This document shows positions 1 through 12,700 of a DNA stretch of 64,000 nucleotides, one piece after another. This DNA comes from Hydractinia symbiolongicarpus (lineage: Eukaryota > Cnidaria > Hydrozoa > Anthoathecata > Hydractiniidae): the NCBI RefSeq assembly GCF_029227915.1, contig NC_079880.1:15768001-15832000 (forward strand), read 5' to 3'. The notes under the pieces were generated by a model that saw only the letters and a list, made by a program, of their open reading frames with translations, did no database searches and was not told the DNA's origin. The translations under genes and the position numbers were made by a program. The number at the start of each line of letters is the position of its first letter. The first letter of the stretch is position 1.

Positions 1-263
1 ACATGCTTATTCTTATATTTTATGTTATCAGTGTTATAACAGATTCTGCAATCAATGTCGCCTTTTTTAGTTCAATGTCATTTGACTGCCCACTTTACTA
101 AAACGTCCAAAATTACCATGTTTTAAAGGGCTTGGACAAACAATTAATTTGGAATCACTAAAGAATCAGTATTCTAAACTGAAAATGTAATAATCTTAAG
201 AATCTTTGGGGCTCTGAAAAAAATTTTTTGACAAGAATTGCGTAATGGGCTTATATCGCTATT

Positions 264-499
264 CAGGGTCGGATCCCGAGTTTTTTTAAACTTAGACTTA
301 AGTAAAAAAATTCTTAATTAGTGAATTTACAACTCCCAAACAGGGCGTTGTATTGCGCCGTAACGTGCCAAATCTAGAACAATTGGGGGTTTGAGGGGCG
401 TTGTGAGCTTCCCAGTTCTAGAAGCTAACGCATTTAAAGCCCTTAAAATGCCTTTAATGGCCCCTTCTCAATGTAGGCTTTTAGCTAAATCCGACCCTG
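264..499. mobile_element. hAT-like MITE, 236 bp
   Basis: Begins CAGGGTCGGAT and ends with its inverted copy ATCCGACCCTG; flanked on both sides by CTATT, a 5-bp direct repeat. No coding capacity. CAGGG termini suit the hAT superfamily; 5-bp duplications occur in some hAT lineages. Lies in a GANP intron left of exon 31. Confidence 0.65.
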
Positions 500-550
500 C
501 TATTGTTATCACAACTTCACATACATATTTTTTATAACATATCTACACAC

Positions 551-781
551 CTATTTTCGGCTGACAATCTTGACATACTAAAATCTTTTATGTGTAACTT
601 AAGAGGGTTATTTACGCGCAGTTGTTTTACATCATCTTCATAATAATGTACGATGTTGCTAAAACTATTTTCTTCTGCAGCAGTTGGATACATTGAACTC
701 AATTTTTTGATGATGCACAATTCAAGAACGTCTGACCAGGGGAAAAGACGCTGGTTCTTTTGTCTCAATAGAGAGTCGATT
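551..781 (-). CDS. MCM3AP: GANP exon 31, last exon in the window
   Basis: Phase 2 to 2; acceptor TTGCTTAG, donor ATAG|GTGTGT. Encodes [20 protein letters not shown], matching IPWDDLIALCINHKL of MCM3AP, then a charged stretch. The family's last 250 residues or so must lie left of the window. Confidence 0.87.
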
Positions 782-3700
782 CTAAGCAAAAAAAATAACA
801 GTTTTTATATCTACGTTAAAAAAATGTCATTCGCTACTGTGAAAATTGTCCTCGTACCTGTTGGTTAATACTGACGTTGTGTTGGAAAAGACGTGATGGA
901 CATATTGCAGACAGGTTTCGTATGATGCATCCCAGTCACCTATGTGGAGTATACGTCTTTTAAAAAAGTAAGCATAGACGAGAAACTTTCGCTACGACAT
1001 TTACGACATTAGTTCATCACAGAATTTCCACACAAAATTTTACTTGTACAGTAGCATTACACCATTCCCAGTTTTACGTGTTGACAGCCGTTAGTAAAGG
1101 GAGAATAAAATTGTCTACAACCATAATGTACTCTTAGCTTCCAAAGCTGTTTCTTCACAAACTCAATCCTCGAATACAAGAAAAACAAAACAACAACACT
1201 GATAACGTCAACTTACACTCATCGCAATTTGGCAACGAAGGAAGAGTTAACCGCAGTATCAAATCACGGGCTTTCTGCAAAACACTACTGTCGCTCCAAA
1301 AAATATCATCTAAATAAATATATCTTTTGTGCAAGTAAAATGGCAGCAAGTAAGCAAAGCTACAAATGTAAGAAAAGCGACGAAATTTTTATATAATATA
1401 TGTATTTATATATATTATATCAAAAATATATTGTTGGGGATGCATTCAAATGATTTTGGAAAGATATGTGTTGATACGTACCTTCTTCATCTAGTTCAGG
1501 ATTTCGAGGTTCACTTCGCTCAACAAAAAAAGCTATTTCTTGTAAAACGTTATTGTATAATGCCAAAATGTCGTTGGGCTTCTAAACCGCAAAATATGAC
1601 GTTTAGTGAAGAAAAGCAAAGTCGGTGATATGCAAGTTTTCGGTTCTACAATTTAGTTTTTTAATGAGTTTTTACGGCATTTCCTTTTTGTTTTTAGGTG
1701 TTCGTCGGCAAAAAAATACAATAATTTCATTGAGTGTTTTCTTGAAAAAAGGCTGGAGTGCAGCATATAAAAATCAGAACAAAGCTGTAATTTCTTATGT
1801 GCAGTCTTTTCCAATGTAATCTTGGTACTATAAATTAGGCATTGTACATTTGTAGGGCAATGTTTTCCGCGACTTTCAGAGGAAATATATTTCGAAATAG
1901 GCCGTTTGTTGTCTAAAAATTTTACTTATAGTTCTAAAAAATAGAAAAAGCAGGATACTTGAGTACGTCGTTACAAACATAGGAAATAAACATAAATAAA
2001 CGCGCTTATATAGAATATTGTGTGGCCACTTACAGGGGAAGGCAAGACCATGCTTCTACAATGTAGACAGTACTCGTGGAATAGTTTGAAAAACATTGAA
2101 CCCATAACTGAAAAATAGAAATGTAAGTAAGAACTCAACAGCTAGGAAAGAAATACAAAGTATTGGCTAGTTGCCATCTTCCAAGCCTCGTTTTTATTGC
2201 TTAAAGTCTCGTTTTTGTGAGATAAGCCTTTTCATTTTCGCATTTTCACATTTTGCCGATTAGCTATGAAAGCGCGAAATTAAAACCTTACATAAAAACG
2301 AGGTTGGTTTAGATAAAATTCAGGACGTCAAGTTGTTGACTTGCTGTTTTAACCTTAGGCATCCACAATTGTTGGTTTTATATATTTTCAACCGGTACAT
2401 TGGACGAATCGTAGTAAATACAATTATATAGAGGATATTAGTAGTGGTAGCGTGACAAACATTGGATATATTTATTGATATTAAGTGTGTATTTATGGCA
2501 GTTTTATTATCGGTTAGCTAGCTAGCATGAACCTTTTTCTCATTCCTCTGAGATGAATCTAAATCTAAAAATGTTTTTGTCACATGTCACACATTACGTC
2601 AAACTGTTCAATCCATTAATTATTATCTCTTTAATAATAGCCGTATTCTGTCTGTGTGTCCGCGAAAGCCACGTGCCGTAACGGAAACACGAAATTTTTA
2701 AAATGCGCACGAAAAATACGCGCTGTTCCGCACTGTGGAGAAGACTCCATATTATTTTCCCGCTATTGGCGTATTATACAGTTTCAAAACAAACCAATCA
2801 ACGAGCCTTATTTCACAGACGTTATTGTTCCCTTGAGCTTTGCCCCGGGTTTCTGTCCGTTTGCAACGTTGGGAACATATCGCGCTCTGGCGAAAGAGAA
2901 TTCAACGGACCGAAGATAGCAAGAAGACTGAGCAAGGTGTCAAGGAAAGTTTCTTTACTATAATTTGCATCGTTTCTTGCTTTTTTGTACCTCTGGGAAA
3001 ACTTTTTGTATTCTTAGGATATACTTTTCGGCCCTGTTTTTGTTACTTTGCATTTCTATTACATTACCTTAGCTGGCTAGCTAGCCAGCTAGGAGGAGAA
3101 TTTCTTTGCCACATAAATTTTTATTATTTCGTTTTAAGTTGCCAGGGTTAACATGAATGTTCCCACAGAGAATCAATTTATTTTATTGGAACGTAACTAT
3201 GCAAATAATGTTCCCCATGAAAACGCTGTTGTGAATGTTGATCATAATTATGCAATTCCCCGCCTACATAATGATTTGGATGTTGTTGACGCGCGCAGAA
3301 GTCTTGATGTTGAACGTCACAGGGAACAAAGGGCCAATGAAACTTTAGAACAGGCCCAACAGCGTAGAGCGGCAAATGCTCTACGCCAAAATGCAAGACG
3401 AGCAGCAGAAAATGTAGAAGACGCAAACGCTCGCCAACAGGTAGATGTACAACGTCATCGTGTGAATAGAGAAAATGAATTACCCCAACAAGCTGCAGTA
3501 AGGCGTAGAGCGGATGTTTTGCGTCATCGAGTTAGGGCTCCGCGTTTACTAAATTTAGCTAGGATTAACAATGTTTTACCTCCCACACATTCTGCAGGTG
3601 AGTTTACTATTGTGTGTGAGCATTGTCGAGCTATTAAATTTAATAATGAAAATCATTTTAAGTGTTGTCACAATGGCAAAGTGGCCCTGCCTGCTATATT

Positions 3701-6700
3701 ACAATTTCCTGCTGAAATACGTGAATTGTTAAGCAACGACTCTGCCCAAGCTAAACAGTTTCGTAAGTATATCAGAGTATACAATAATGCATTTAGTTTT
3801 GCTTCTTTGTCAGCAAACATTCGACCACCACCAGGTCATGGACCCCCCTGTTTTAGAATATGTGGTCAATTATTTCACAGGTATGGTGCTTTATTACCTG
3901 CTCAGAATGAAGTACCTAATTTTAGCCAATTGTATATTGTAGAGGCTGCAGCTGCCTTAAACATGCGTATTGAGAATCCGACACATGCTCATTGTAATCG
4001 TGAAACAATGCAGATAATTCAAGATGTTCTTAACAGGGATTCTCCATATGCTGCAGCTTATGAAAAAACGGCTGAAGTGGAACGTGAAGAAACAGCCAGA
4101 GCAGCAGCAGAAAACAGACAGCCTTCCATTGTAAGTATGGTAATGCGCGAGGGTAATGATCGCAGAAGGTATAATGCACCCTTGCATCAGGAAGTTGCTG
4201 CCATCTTTGTTGGTAATGATGGAGCACCTCCTGCTGCAAGAGATATTGTTGTTTATCCACGTAATCAACCTTTGCGGCAAATCCCTCATATATCATGCAA
4301 TATTGATCCTATGATGTATCCCATTTTATTTCCACGTGGTGAGCCGGGTTGGGACCCAAATATGGCCCATGTCAGGGAGCATGCAACTGGAGTTAGAAAT
4401 AGGCTAACCCAGTTGGAATATTATATTTACCGCATTGCTATTAGGCGAGAATTTTCTGCCCTTCATCTAGCAGGCAAATTGTTTCAGCAATTTTTAGTAG
4501 ATGCATATGTTAAAGTTGAAGGCCAACGGCTTGCATTTATTCGCCGAAATTAAAACCAGCTTCGAGCAGAGTCCTACCAAGGACTTCTGGATTACCTCCA
4601 AAATGCTGCAGATCAACGTAACTTACAAGCAGGTAATGTTGTTGTCTTGCCTTCCACCTTTTCTGGCTCACCCCGTAACATGCATCAGTTGTACCTTGAT
4701 GCAATGGCATTGGTTTCAAAGAAGGGTAAGCCAGATTTGTTCTTGACTTTTACTTGCAATCTAAAATGGCCAGAAATTGTTACTAATTTGTTACCTGGTC
4801 AATCTGCTTCTGATAGACCGGATTTGGTTGCAAGGGTTTTTAAATTAAAATTACTAGCTTTGAAAAAAGATTTAAAAGACGGTGTATTGGGTGTTCTGTG
4901 TGCACATGTAGATGTTATTGAATTTCAGAAAAGAGGTTTACCGCATGTTCATATGCTTTTACATCTACACAATGAGTTTAAATTACGAAATGCTGATGAT
5001 ATTGACTCATTAATTTGTGCACAGATTCCGGATCAAAACCAAGATGCTGAATTGCATGATATAAGAAAGTCATGTATGATCCATGGGCCATGTGGCCACC
5101 TTAATAATACATCTCCGTGCATGAAAGAGGGTGAGTGTACTAAGCATTTTCCTAAGCAGTTTAATGACGGAACTGTTATAAATGTTGATGGTTATCCCAT
5201 GTACCATCGCCCTGATAATGGAAGAACGGTAAGAATTCGAAACTTAGATGTTAATAATAGGTGGGTTGTGCCTTATAACCCTTTCCTATGTAAAAAATAT
5301 ATGGCACATATAAACTTGGAAGCGTGTGTGTCAATTAAAAGTGTTAAGTATTTGTATAAATATATTTACAAAGGTTATGATACTGCACACATAGAAATCA
5401 ATGAGCGGATCGATCATGATGAAGTAACAACATTCTTAGATGCCAGATATGTGTCTGCACCTGAAGCAACTTGGCGTCTCTGTGAATTTCCTATGCATAC
5501 TCAGAGTCATTCCATCATAAGACTTCCTGTTCACCTTCCAAATCACCAACAAGTGTTTTTTAGGGAAGGCAACGAGGCTGTTGCTGCTGACAGGGCTGAA
5601 AATTCTAAGACGATGTTAACAGCCTGGTTTCAATTAAATCAGCAGGACCAGCATGCGCAACGACTTTTTTACACTGAAATACCTTACCACTTTGTTTTTC
5701 GGAATACACAACAACAAAAACGGTGGGTAGTTAGGCAACGCGGTGCTGAAAAGATAGTAAGTAGAATGTATAATGCCAGTATCCGCGAAGGTGAAAAGTA
5801 TTTTTTGCGCGTCCTTCTATTGCATGTCCCTGGTGCTACGTCTTTTGACGACTTAAGACATTTCGAAGAAAATATTTATGCTTCTTTTAGGGATGCATGC
5901 TTAGCACGAGGATTGTTAGCTGATGATAATCTTTGGATTCGCACCATGAACGAGTTAGTGGAATATGCTTCTCCATCTAAAATGAGAAAAGCGTTTTCTT
6001 TTATATTGATTCACGGTGAACCGAATAACCCACATGAATTGTGGGAAACCTTTCGTGCTGCTATGATGGAGGATTACTTACGCCACCACCCTGAAGTACA
6101 GGCAGAACAAATGGTGCTAGGTAAAATTAAAGGGGTTATTCAGCAATTTGGTAAGCGTCTTACTGATTTTGGTCTTCCTGCTTTACAGGAAGCTTTGCTT
6201 GATGATTTGCCAAATGCTGAAGGAATGAGGCAGGAGGCTGTAAATATCAGGCCTTTGTTAAATGCTGAGCAGGTTCATGTAGCTGATTCTATTATAAATG
6301 CCGTCACCAATAGTAACATTAATGTTGCCAATATTTTCTTCCTAGATGGGCCAGGTGGCACAGGTAAAACTTTTACATATAATTATATTATTAAGGAAGT
6401 TATTGCGAGAAATCTGTGTGTTGCTACTTGTGCCTGGACAGGTATTGCTGCCACATTATTGCAGAATGGTAAGACTGTCCACTCTCTTTTCAAGTTACCA
6501 GTCCCTGTTTTAGATGGCTGTACATGTAATATCAAACCCAATAGTGATCATGCAGCATTTTTAAGAAGACAGGTCATCATTATATTTGATGAAGCCAGCA
6601 TGATACCTAAATATGCTTTGGAAGCTATTGACAGAATGTTTAGGGATATATGTAATAGTGAAATTCCCTTCGCAGGTAAAGTTATTCTTCTGGGAGGAGA

Positions 6701-9700
6701 TTTCCGTCAAGTACTCCCTGTTGTCAGAAGAGCCGGACCTGCACAAATTGTAGAAGTTTGTTTGAAAAGCTCAGAACTCTGGCACTTGACTCGAATTTTC
6801 CACCTCCACACGAACATGAGAGCTGGAGAAGGAGAGCAAGTCTTTGCTGAATTTCTTTTAAACCTTGGTATTGGTCGGGTGCCACAAAAACTAGATGATC
6901 CAAATCAAGGTTGTATTGAAATTCCCCATGAATGTGTTCTGCAACCTAATGAAAATATCGTTACTTCTATCTTTAGTGAATTAGATGATGTGGAATTTTC
7001 ACGTTGTGTCATCTTAACCCCAACAAACGAAGAAGCGTTGGAAATAAATGAACAAATTTTGAATCAAATTCCTGGTGATACCCGTACATATTACAGTATC
7101 GACTCTGTTGTTTCGGATGATCAAGAAGAAATTGATTTATATCCCATGGAGTTTATTAATTCCTTAACTCCAAGTGGTATGCCACCACACCAATTAAATG
7201 TCAAAGTTGGATCTGTTGTAATGTTGTTGAGAAATCTGTCCCTTAAGGACGGTCTTTGTAATGGTACAAGGTTAATGGTTCGTAATCTGCGTGCAAATGT
7301 TATCGATTGTGAAATTCTTACCGGTATTCGTAGAGGTGATCGTGTGTTAATTCCGAGAGTGTCCCTCTGTCCAAATGATACAAATCTACCCTTTCAAATT
7401 AAACGCACCCAGTTTCCTTTAAGATTGTCTTACGCATTGACTATAAATAAAAGTCAAGGCCAAGCTTTTGAGAAAGTTGGTATATTTTTACGTAGACCTT
7501 GCTTTAGTCATGGCCAACTTTATGTTGCATTTTCACGTGCTCGGTCATTTCAAGCAGTTAAAGTACAGGTTGTTAATACTTTTAAGCAAGGTTATGTAGG
7601 AGATAGGTGTTTTACAAAAAATATTGTTTTTCCACAAGTATTATAATTTTTCATGTTTCGCTTTTATGCAACACTAAGATTTCAAGTATTGGTTAGTGTT
7701 ATGTTGCCTGTAACATTAACCCTGCAATCACATAATTTTAATAAGCAACTTACAATTTTGATTTAGTGCTTATCAAAGTTGTGTATTGCCTACGTGACCA
7801 TTATATGATGGGTTTCAGGTGTTCTCATGCCTTAATAGGTGTGTTGACAGTGTTAGCATGTTCTGTCTCTAGCTTTAATCGGAGATAGTTTCTCAACTTC
7901 AATGATTAAAGTGTGTGTTTACGCCTGAACAAGTGCCGCGTCTACTTGATCTTTGTGGCACACAGTTGTCGCACGCGGTGTTGCTAAACTAAATTGTATA
8001 TCCTTTTAAAAGAACGTCTATCTCCTACACTGTAAAATATTGTTGTCCACTGCCTGTGAGAGTTTGCGTCATATTTTATTGTGCAAATGTATGTTTTTCT
8101 TCTCTCATAGGTGGAGTGCGAAATCCAATGGCTTACCTTCTCGAGGTGCACCCCGTTACGTCAATTTTAGCTGGATTTATAAATAAACAAATTTTTCGAG
8201 CTCACAATTATATAAACATAATTTAATTCAAGGGTGAATAAAATTAAAACTTTGTAGCCCTTTCTAACTTAAAGAACTTTATTCTACTAAATTCACTTTT
8301 TTAAAGTCCAGTTAAAGTTCGCAAACTGAAAGCCAGGGTTGCCTTAAGGGGGATTTTCACGAAGCGAATTGAATGGCGAATTCGCTTTTTAATTTTCACA
8401 ACAAAATAAATTAGGGGCCAAATTCATTGTTTACATTAGTTAACCGCGTTCTGATTGGTCAAAAACTAGCAGCGAAACCTTTAGCCGCGAAAAAGTAGGA
8501 ACTGTTTCTACTTTTCAGCGAAGCGAATATTTCGATGCAAAATCAAAACTGCGCATGCTCAGATACAATTCGTCGTTCAATTCGCTTCGTGAAAATCCCC
8601 CTTTATGGGTATTTTTTTTGTATATTGTCTCCCTTTACTTAAGGCAATCAATATTTATGTAACTGTACATGTATATTCAGTTGTGCAAATTACATCTTCC
8701 TTATATTTATGCAACTTTATTTAAATAGTAATTTATTTTTAGGCAAACTAAAAATGTCACGATTTGAAAAGTTTTTAAGTGAAAACACTGCTGCTTCAGC
8801 AGGAGTATCGTCTGCAGGCGAATCAACAACAACAACAACAGCAAGTACAACATCAGTAACAGAATCACTAGCAACAGCAGTTACAACAGCAACATTTGCA
8901 ACAACAACAACAACAGCAACAACGACAACAACAGCTGCATCAAGTCAAGAAAACCTTAGTAATGTAAGGTCCACTTTTATTACCATCGTCTATAAGTTCA
9001 ATTCTCTTACATATTCTCATCACATTGTTGCATTGAAAAAATTGAGTCTTATATTTTTATATTTATGTTGAGTTTTATATAGTATATTCTTTTCCGTATT
9101 TTAGGTTCTTTCTTACAAAGCATACCTACGGTATCGTAGAAGAAACCCAGGGCCCAGGTCAAGGGCGTCATACCTTGTGTGGCGTCGCCTCGGGGGCAGG
9201 GACCGCGAGGGCTTCCGCTGGCGGGAGCGGCCTGGGCAACCTACTCACGAAGAAGGGGCGAAATCGATCCTGATACAACAGGGGGTGTGTTCCATCAAGG
9301 TGGAATACCGTTAATCGGTACCCACTTTGATATATACTTTAAATCCTTTAATTGATTTTCAAATATTTCACTCCCCTGTGTGTCAGTGGTCGATATTACT
9401 CGCGTTTCAATTTTAATTGTCTTTGATTATTTTATAGTTCCATTTATAGTTCCATTTATAGTTCCATAATTTTCCCAGTTTTGCCTGCTTTTTCTTAGTT
9501 TTGCATTAAAGTCAATTTTCTCAGTATTTAGTTTTAGTCATTAATATGCCACTATCATCAATATTTTGCAGATAAAGTAATAGTGTTTGTATATAGTCCT
9601 GATGCATAGTTAGTATCGATATTTTTAATATTTATAATTTATTTAAAAATTGATACTTAAAAAAACTTTTGTCAAAAATTAAGAAACTCTGTTTGCTGCC

Positions 9701-12700
9701 TATTAGCGTATTTTTTTTTTTTATACCGTTAAGTTGTTATTATAGTACAGTTATAGTACGGTTATAGTTATTTTAGTTCGCTTTTTTCATAATATAGAGA
9801 GTTTTTTATTTATTTACTATTAGCCAGCCATTGTATTCTTCATTTTGCCCCCTTTACATGAGTACCTTTGTATATGTTTGCACATAGCTTCATTTAACCA
9901 TTAAATTGCTTCATGATTACCGTTCTCTCTAAAATTGTACAGTTGTAATGTTAAATTCTTAATATTTTGGTTCAAAGCTGGCTACAATGAGGTTAAAGAT
10001 TATCCAATACTTTATTCTTTGGATAACCTTTTGGCTAAACTGATACCCCTGTGGGAAGCAGCTAATACGAACATCATAAATGTTCGGGGGACCAGCAAGC
10101 CTGAACCTATCAATTTTGTATTTGCATAAGTGTTGATCTGTTCCTTTTTTTTTTTGTAGATAACATCAAAAATGAGTTACTACCTGAGACATTAAAGGCC
10201 TGTTTTATGTAAGGTAAGTTTTTTTTATTCTACATACTTCCTGATCGCTTAACCCGGCGTTTCGACGCCGGGTTTCCCAGCTAGTCTCTTTAATAATAGC
10301 CGTATTTTGTCTGTCTCTGCGCGGACCCCCCGCTGAGTTAGAAAATCGTGCTACGGAAACACGAATATCAAATGCAATATATTTTTATCCACTTTGTTGC
10401 CACGGGTAAATTTACAGGACGGGAGAACCCGTGGATTTTTCCACGGGCTAACGGCTAGTCTCTTTAATAATAGCCGTATTTTGTCTGTGTCCACGAAAGC
10501 CGTGTCCCGGAACGGAAACACGAAATTTTTAAAATGCGCACCAATACCAAATGCGATATCTTTACCGACTTTGTTTTGGCCGCTCGCGCGTAGAATACTA
10601 TTCGCGACGCCTGATTCTTTAAAAAAACAATCCACGATTTTTGCTTATCCAAGATCTTTGCGGCTTACGAACAACTGTCGCCCCATATTTGAACATTGAT
10701 TTATCTGCTTTTATTCATTATTGTTCTGCGGCTTTAGCCAGCAGAACTTTTAAATGGGATTTTTTGTCGCCGTATTTTTTGATGAAACTAGCGAATCTAC
10801 CGAGTGGTACCAGTCTAAACTAGCGTACACTTTTAATGTTGTGAGAATAATTACTGGTTCAGAGGTGCAGAAAAACGGTTATTTTTAACGAATATATTAT
10901 TTAATTGGGCCTGGTTTATTTAGCCAAAACTAACTAAAGTTATCTATATTTATTATTACATAAAGTTTTGTAAAGTGATCTGAAGCTTCATACTAACTAT
11001 ATAAAATCCCTATTTTATATAGTTAGTTTTTGTTTTGTTGATTACGACATTCAACTAGCCAGAATCCATAAGAAGTGAATTGGTGTACATTTATATGATA
11101 AATAGAGCCAGGAACTTTATGTACACGGCAAACATGGCAAATTCAAAATTCAAGTTTTTGCTGCTGGGGAGTCTAATCCTACTTTAATGGGATAAATTTT
11201 CGCGGGGATTAAATTTCGCGCATTTTGCGGATTTGGGTCCTATCCGCGAAAATTATTCCCTTCGAAAATTTGGAAACAAGCCATCTGAGAAAATTTGTCG
11301 CCGCAAAAATTTTGAAAAATTGCTCAATCCGCGAAGATTTAAATTTTTGTTTTTCTTTGTTTTCAAAGTCTGAGGCTTCCTTTTTCAGCCGAGTACTGAA
11401 GATAAACAGATAAGGGAAAACTGACAATGGTCTCGAATCAGTTGACCCTTTCAAGGAATCGATCCTTTGCTCCCAGCTTCTAACGCAGATGATCAACCGA
11501 ATTTGAGTTCTCCTTACTCCCCACGAAGTGAAATAGTAGTAGTGGATGTAACAGATGAAGAATCAGGGTTTTTTTAATTCAATTAGAATTTCGTTTTGTT
11601 TCTTATCTAGTTGTGTTTATTCTACCTGACGTTATAGTTGTTTTGAAAGACCTTTGAACTAAAATGCAAAACTACAATTTGTCTCGGTCGGTGTAGAAAT
11701 GACCGGTGTAACGAGGGTCGATGAGATAGTGCCATTCGGCACCGAACCTTTTTTGACAACTTATTTTACTTTCTTTAAAAATTCCTATTATGACCTCATC
11801 CGTGAAAAATTAGAACATCCCTCATTCGCGAAAATAAGTCCCCGCCAAATGCTAAAATTTCGCGGGTGAGCTTAATCGCGAAATATAATCCCCGCGAAAA
11901 TTTATCCCATTAAAGTAGTCAACATTACACAACATATAAATATGCCAGACCTGACAAAAAAAAGGTGTAGCTAGCCAGAGCAAGATTATTGCGTAAAAAT
12001 GAGCTATGAGATGCATATCTTTAATAACTTACACTGCATCTATATGTGGCTCACAACATTAAAAAGTGCTTGAAAATTTTTGGTTCTTTAAAGAAGTAAA
12101 GAGCAAAACTTTCATAGGCTGATACCAAACAGCTATGATATACACTCATATTTATGTTTTGAATAAGGAGATATGGAAATCAAAATCAACTGCAAGTTCT
12201 GTTCTGCCATACCATGACGTTAAAATCTCACGCTTCGACTATGAGCCCCTCCCTCTCGGAAAATAAATTGAAACAACGCGTGGCTTAAAAAAATAATGTT
12301 TGGTCCGTTTGGTATATAATTTTTTGAGAATTTAGCTTTAAAAAAATTGTTTTTTCAAAAAATTACGATTTGTCATAATTTCTTTTGTAAAGAAATTTAT
12401 TGCCTTTTGTTAAAAGACCTGTATTCTGAAAGTCAGGAAGTATAGCTTATTGACGAAGAGCTACTTTGTTCATCACTAACATACTGCCTGGCAGTGAGCG
12501 GGATTGGATCCGCGGTCCCCAGAACTCGGAGCCACAGACGAACCCACTACACTACGTGCGGTAATATGTTAGTAATGATCTCAGATAGTTTATCCGGATG
12601 GTGTGTATACATAGGTGAATATTTATCATATTATCATATAATATATGATAAATATTATATATAATATATCATATAATTTTTGTGTTATACCAACACCAAA

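Larger units (their letters stand above)
2626..10284 (+). mobile_element. Autonomous-type Helitron, 7.66 kb, both ends visible
   Basis: The 5' end is TCTCTTTAATAATAGCC directly after an A; the same start recurs at 10285 and 10459, which fixes the boundary. The 3' end is a 10-bp GC-rich hairpin followed six bases later by CTAG, the canonical Helitron terminus. Inside: the Rep-helicase gene (3153-7646), a Harbinger-like MITE (8347-8602) and a two-exon gene of unknown function (8754-9314). The 500-bp leader carries short overlapping ORFs that I do not regard as genes; 7647-8346 and 9315-10250 are AT-rich with no confident gene. The element lies in a GANP intron on the opposite strand. Rolling-circle transposition through the HUH Rep domain is family knowledge. 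Confidence 0.92.

Noticed and set aside
2656-3151. Three overlapping plus ORFs in the Helitron leader
   Set aside because: They lie between the Helitron 5' end and its transposase, in competing frames, with no recognisable domain.
3178-4296. Minus ORFs opposite the Helitron transposase
   Set aside because: Shadows of the conserved plus-strand coding sequence.
10820-10823. CTAG as the 3' end of the third Helitron unit
   Set aside because: Only a 4-bp stem precedes it and the next base is not T, unlike the two clear Helitron ends nearby.
11209-11496. Minus ORF of 95 codons in the mariner-like element
   Set aside because: It starts inside the terminal inverted repeat region and shows no transposase motif.
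12488-12561. Functional tRNA gene on minus
   Set aside because: A and B boxes are present, but acceptor and anticodon stems do not pair; better read as a SINE head.
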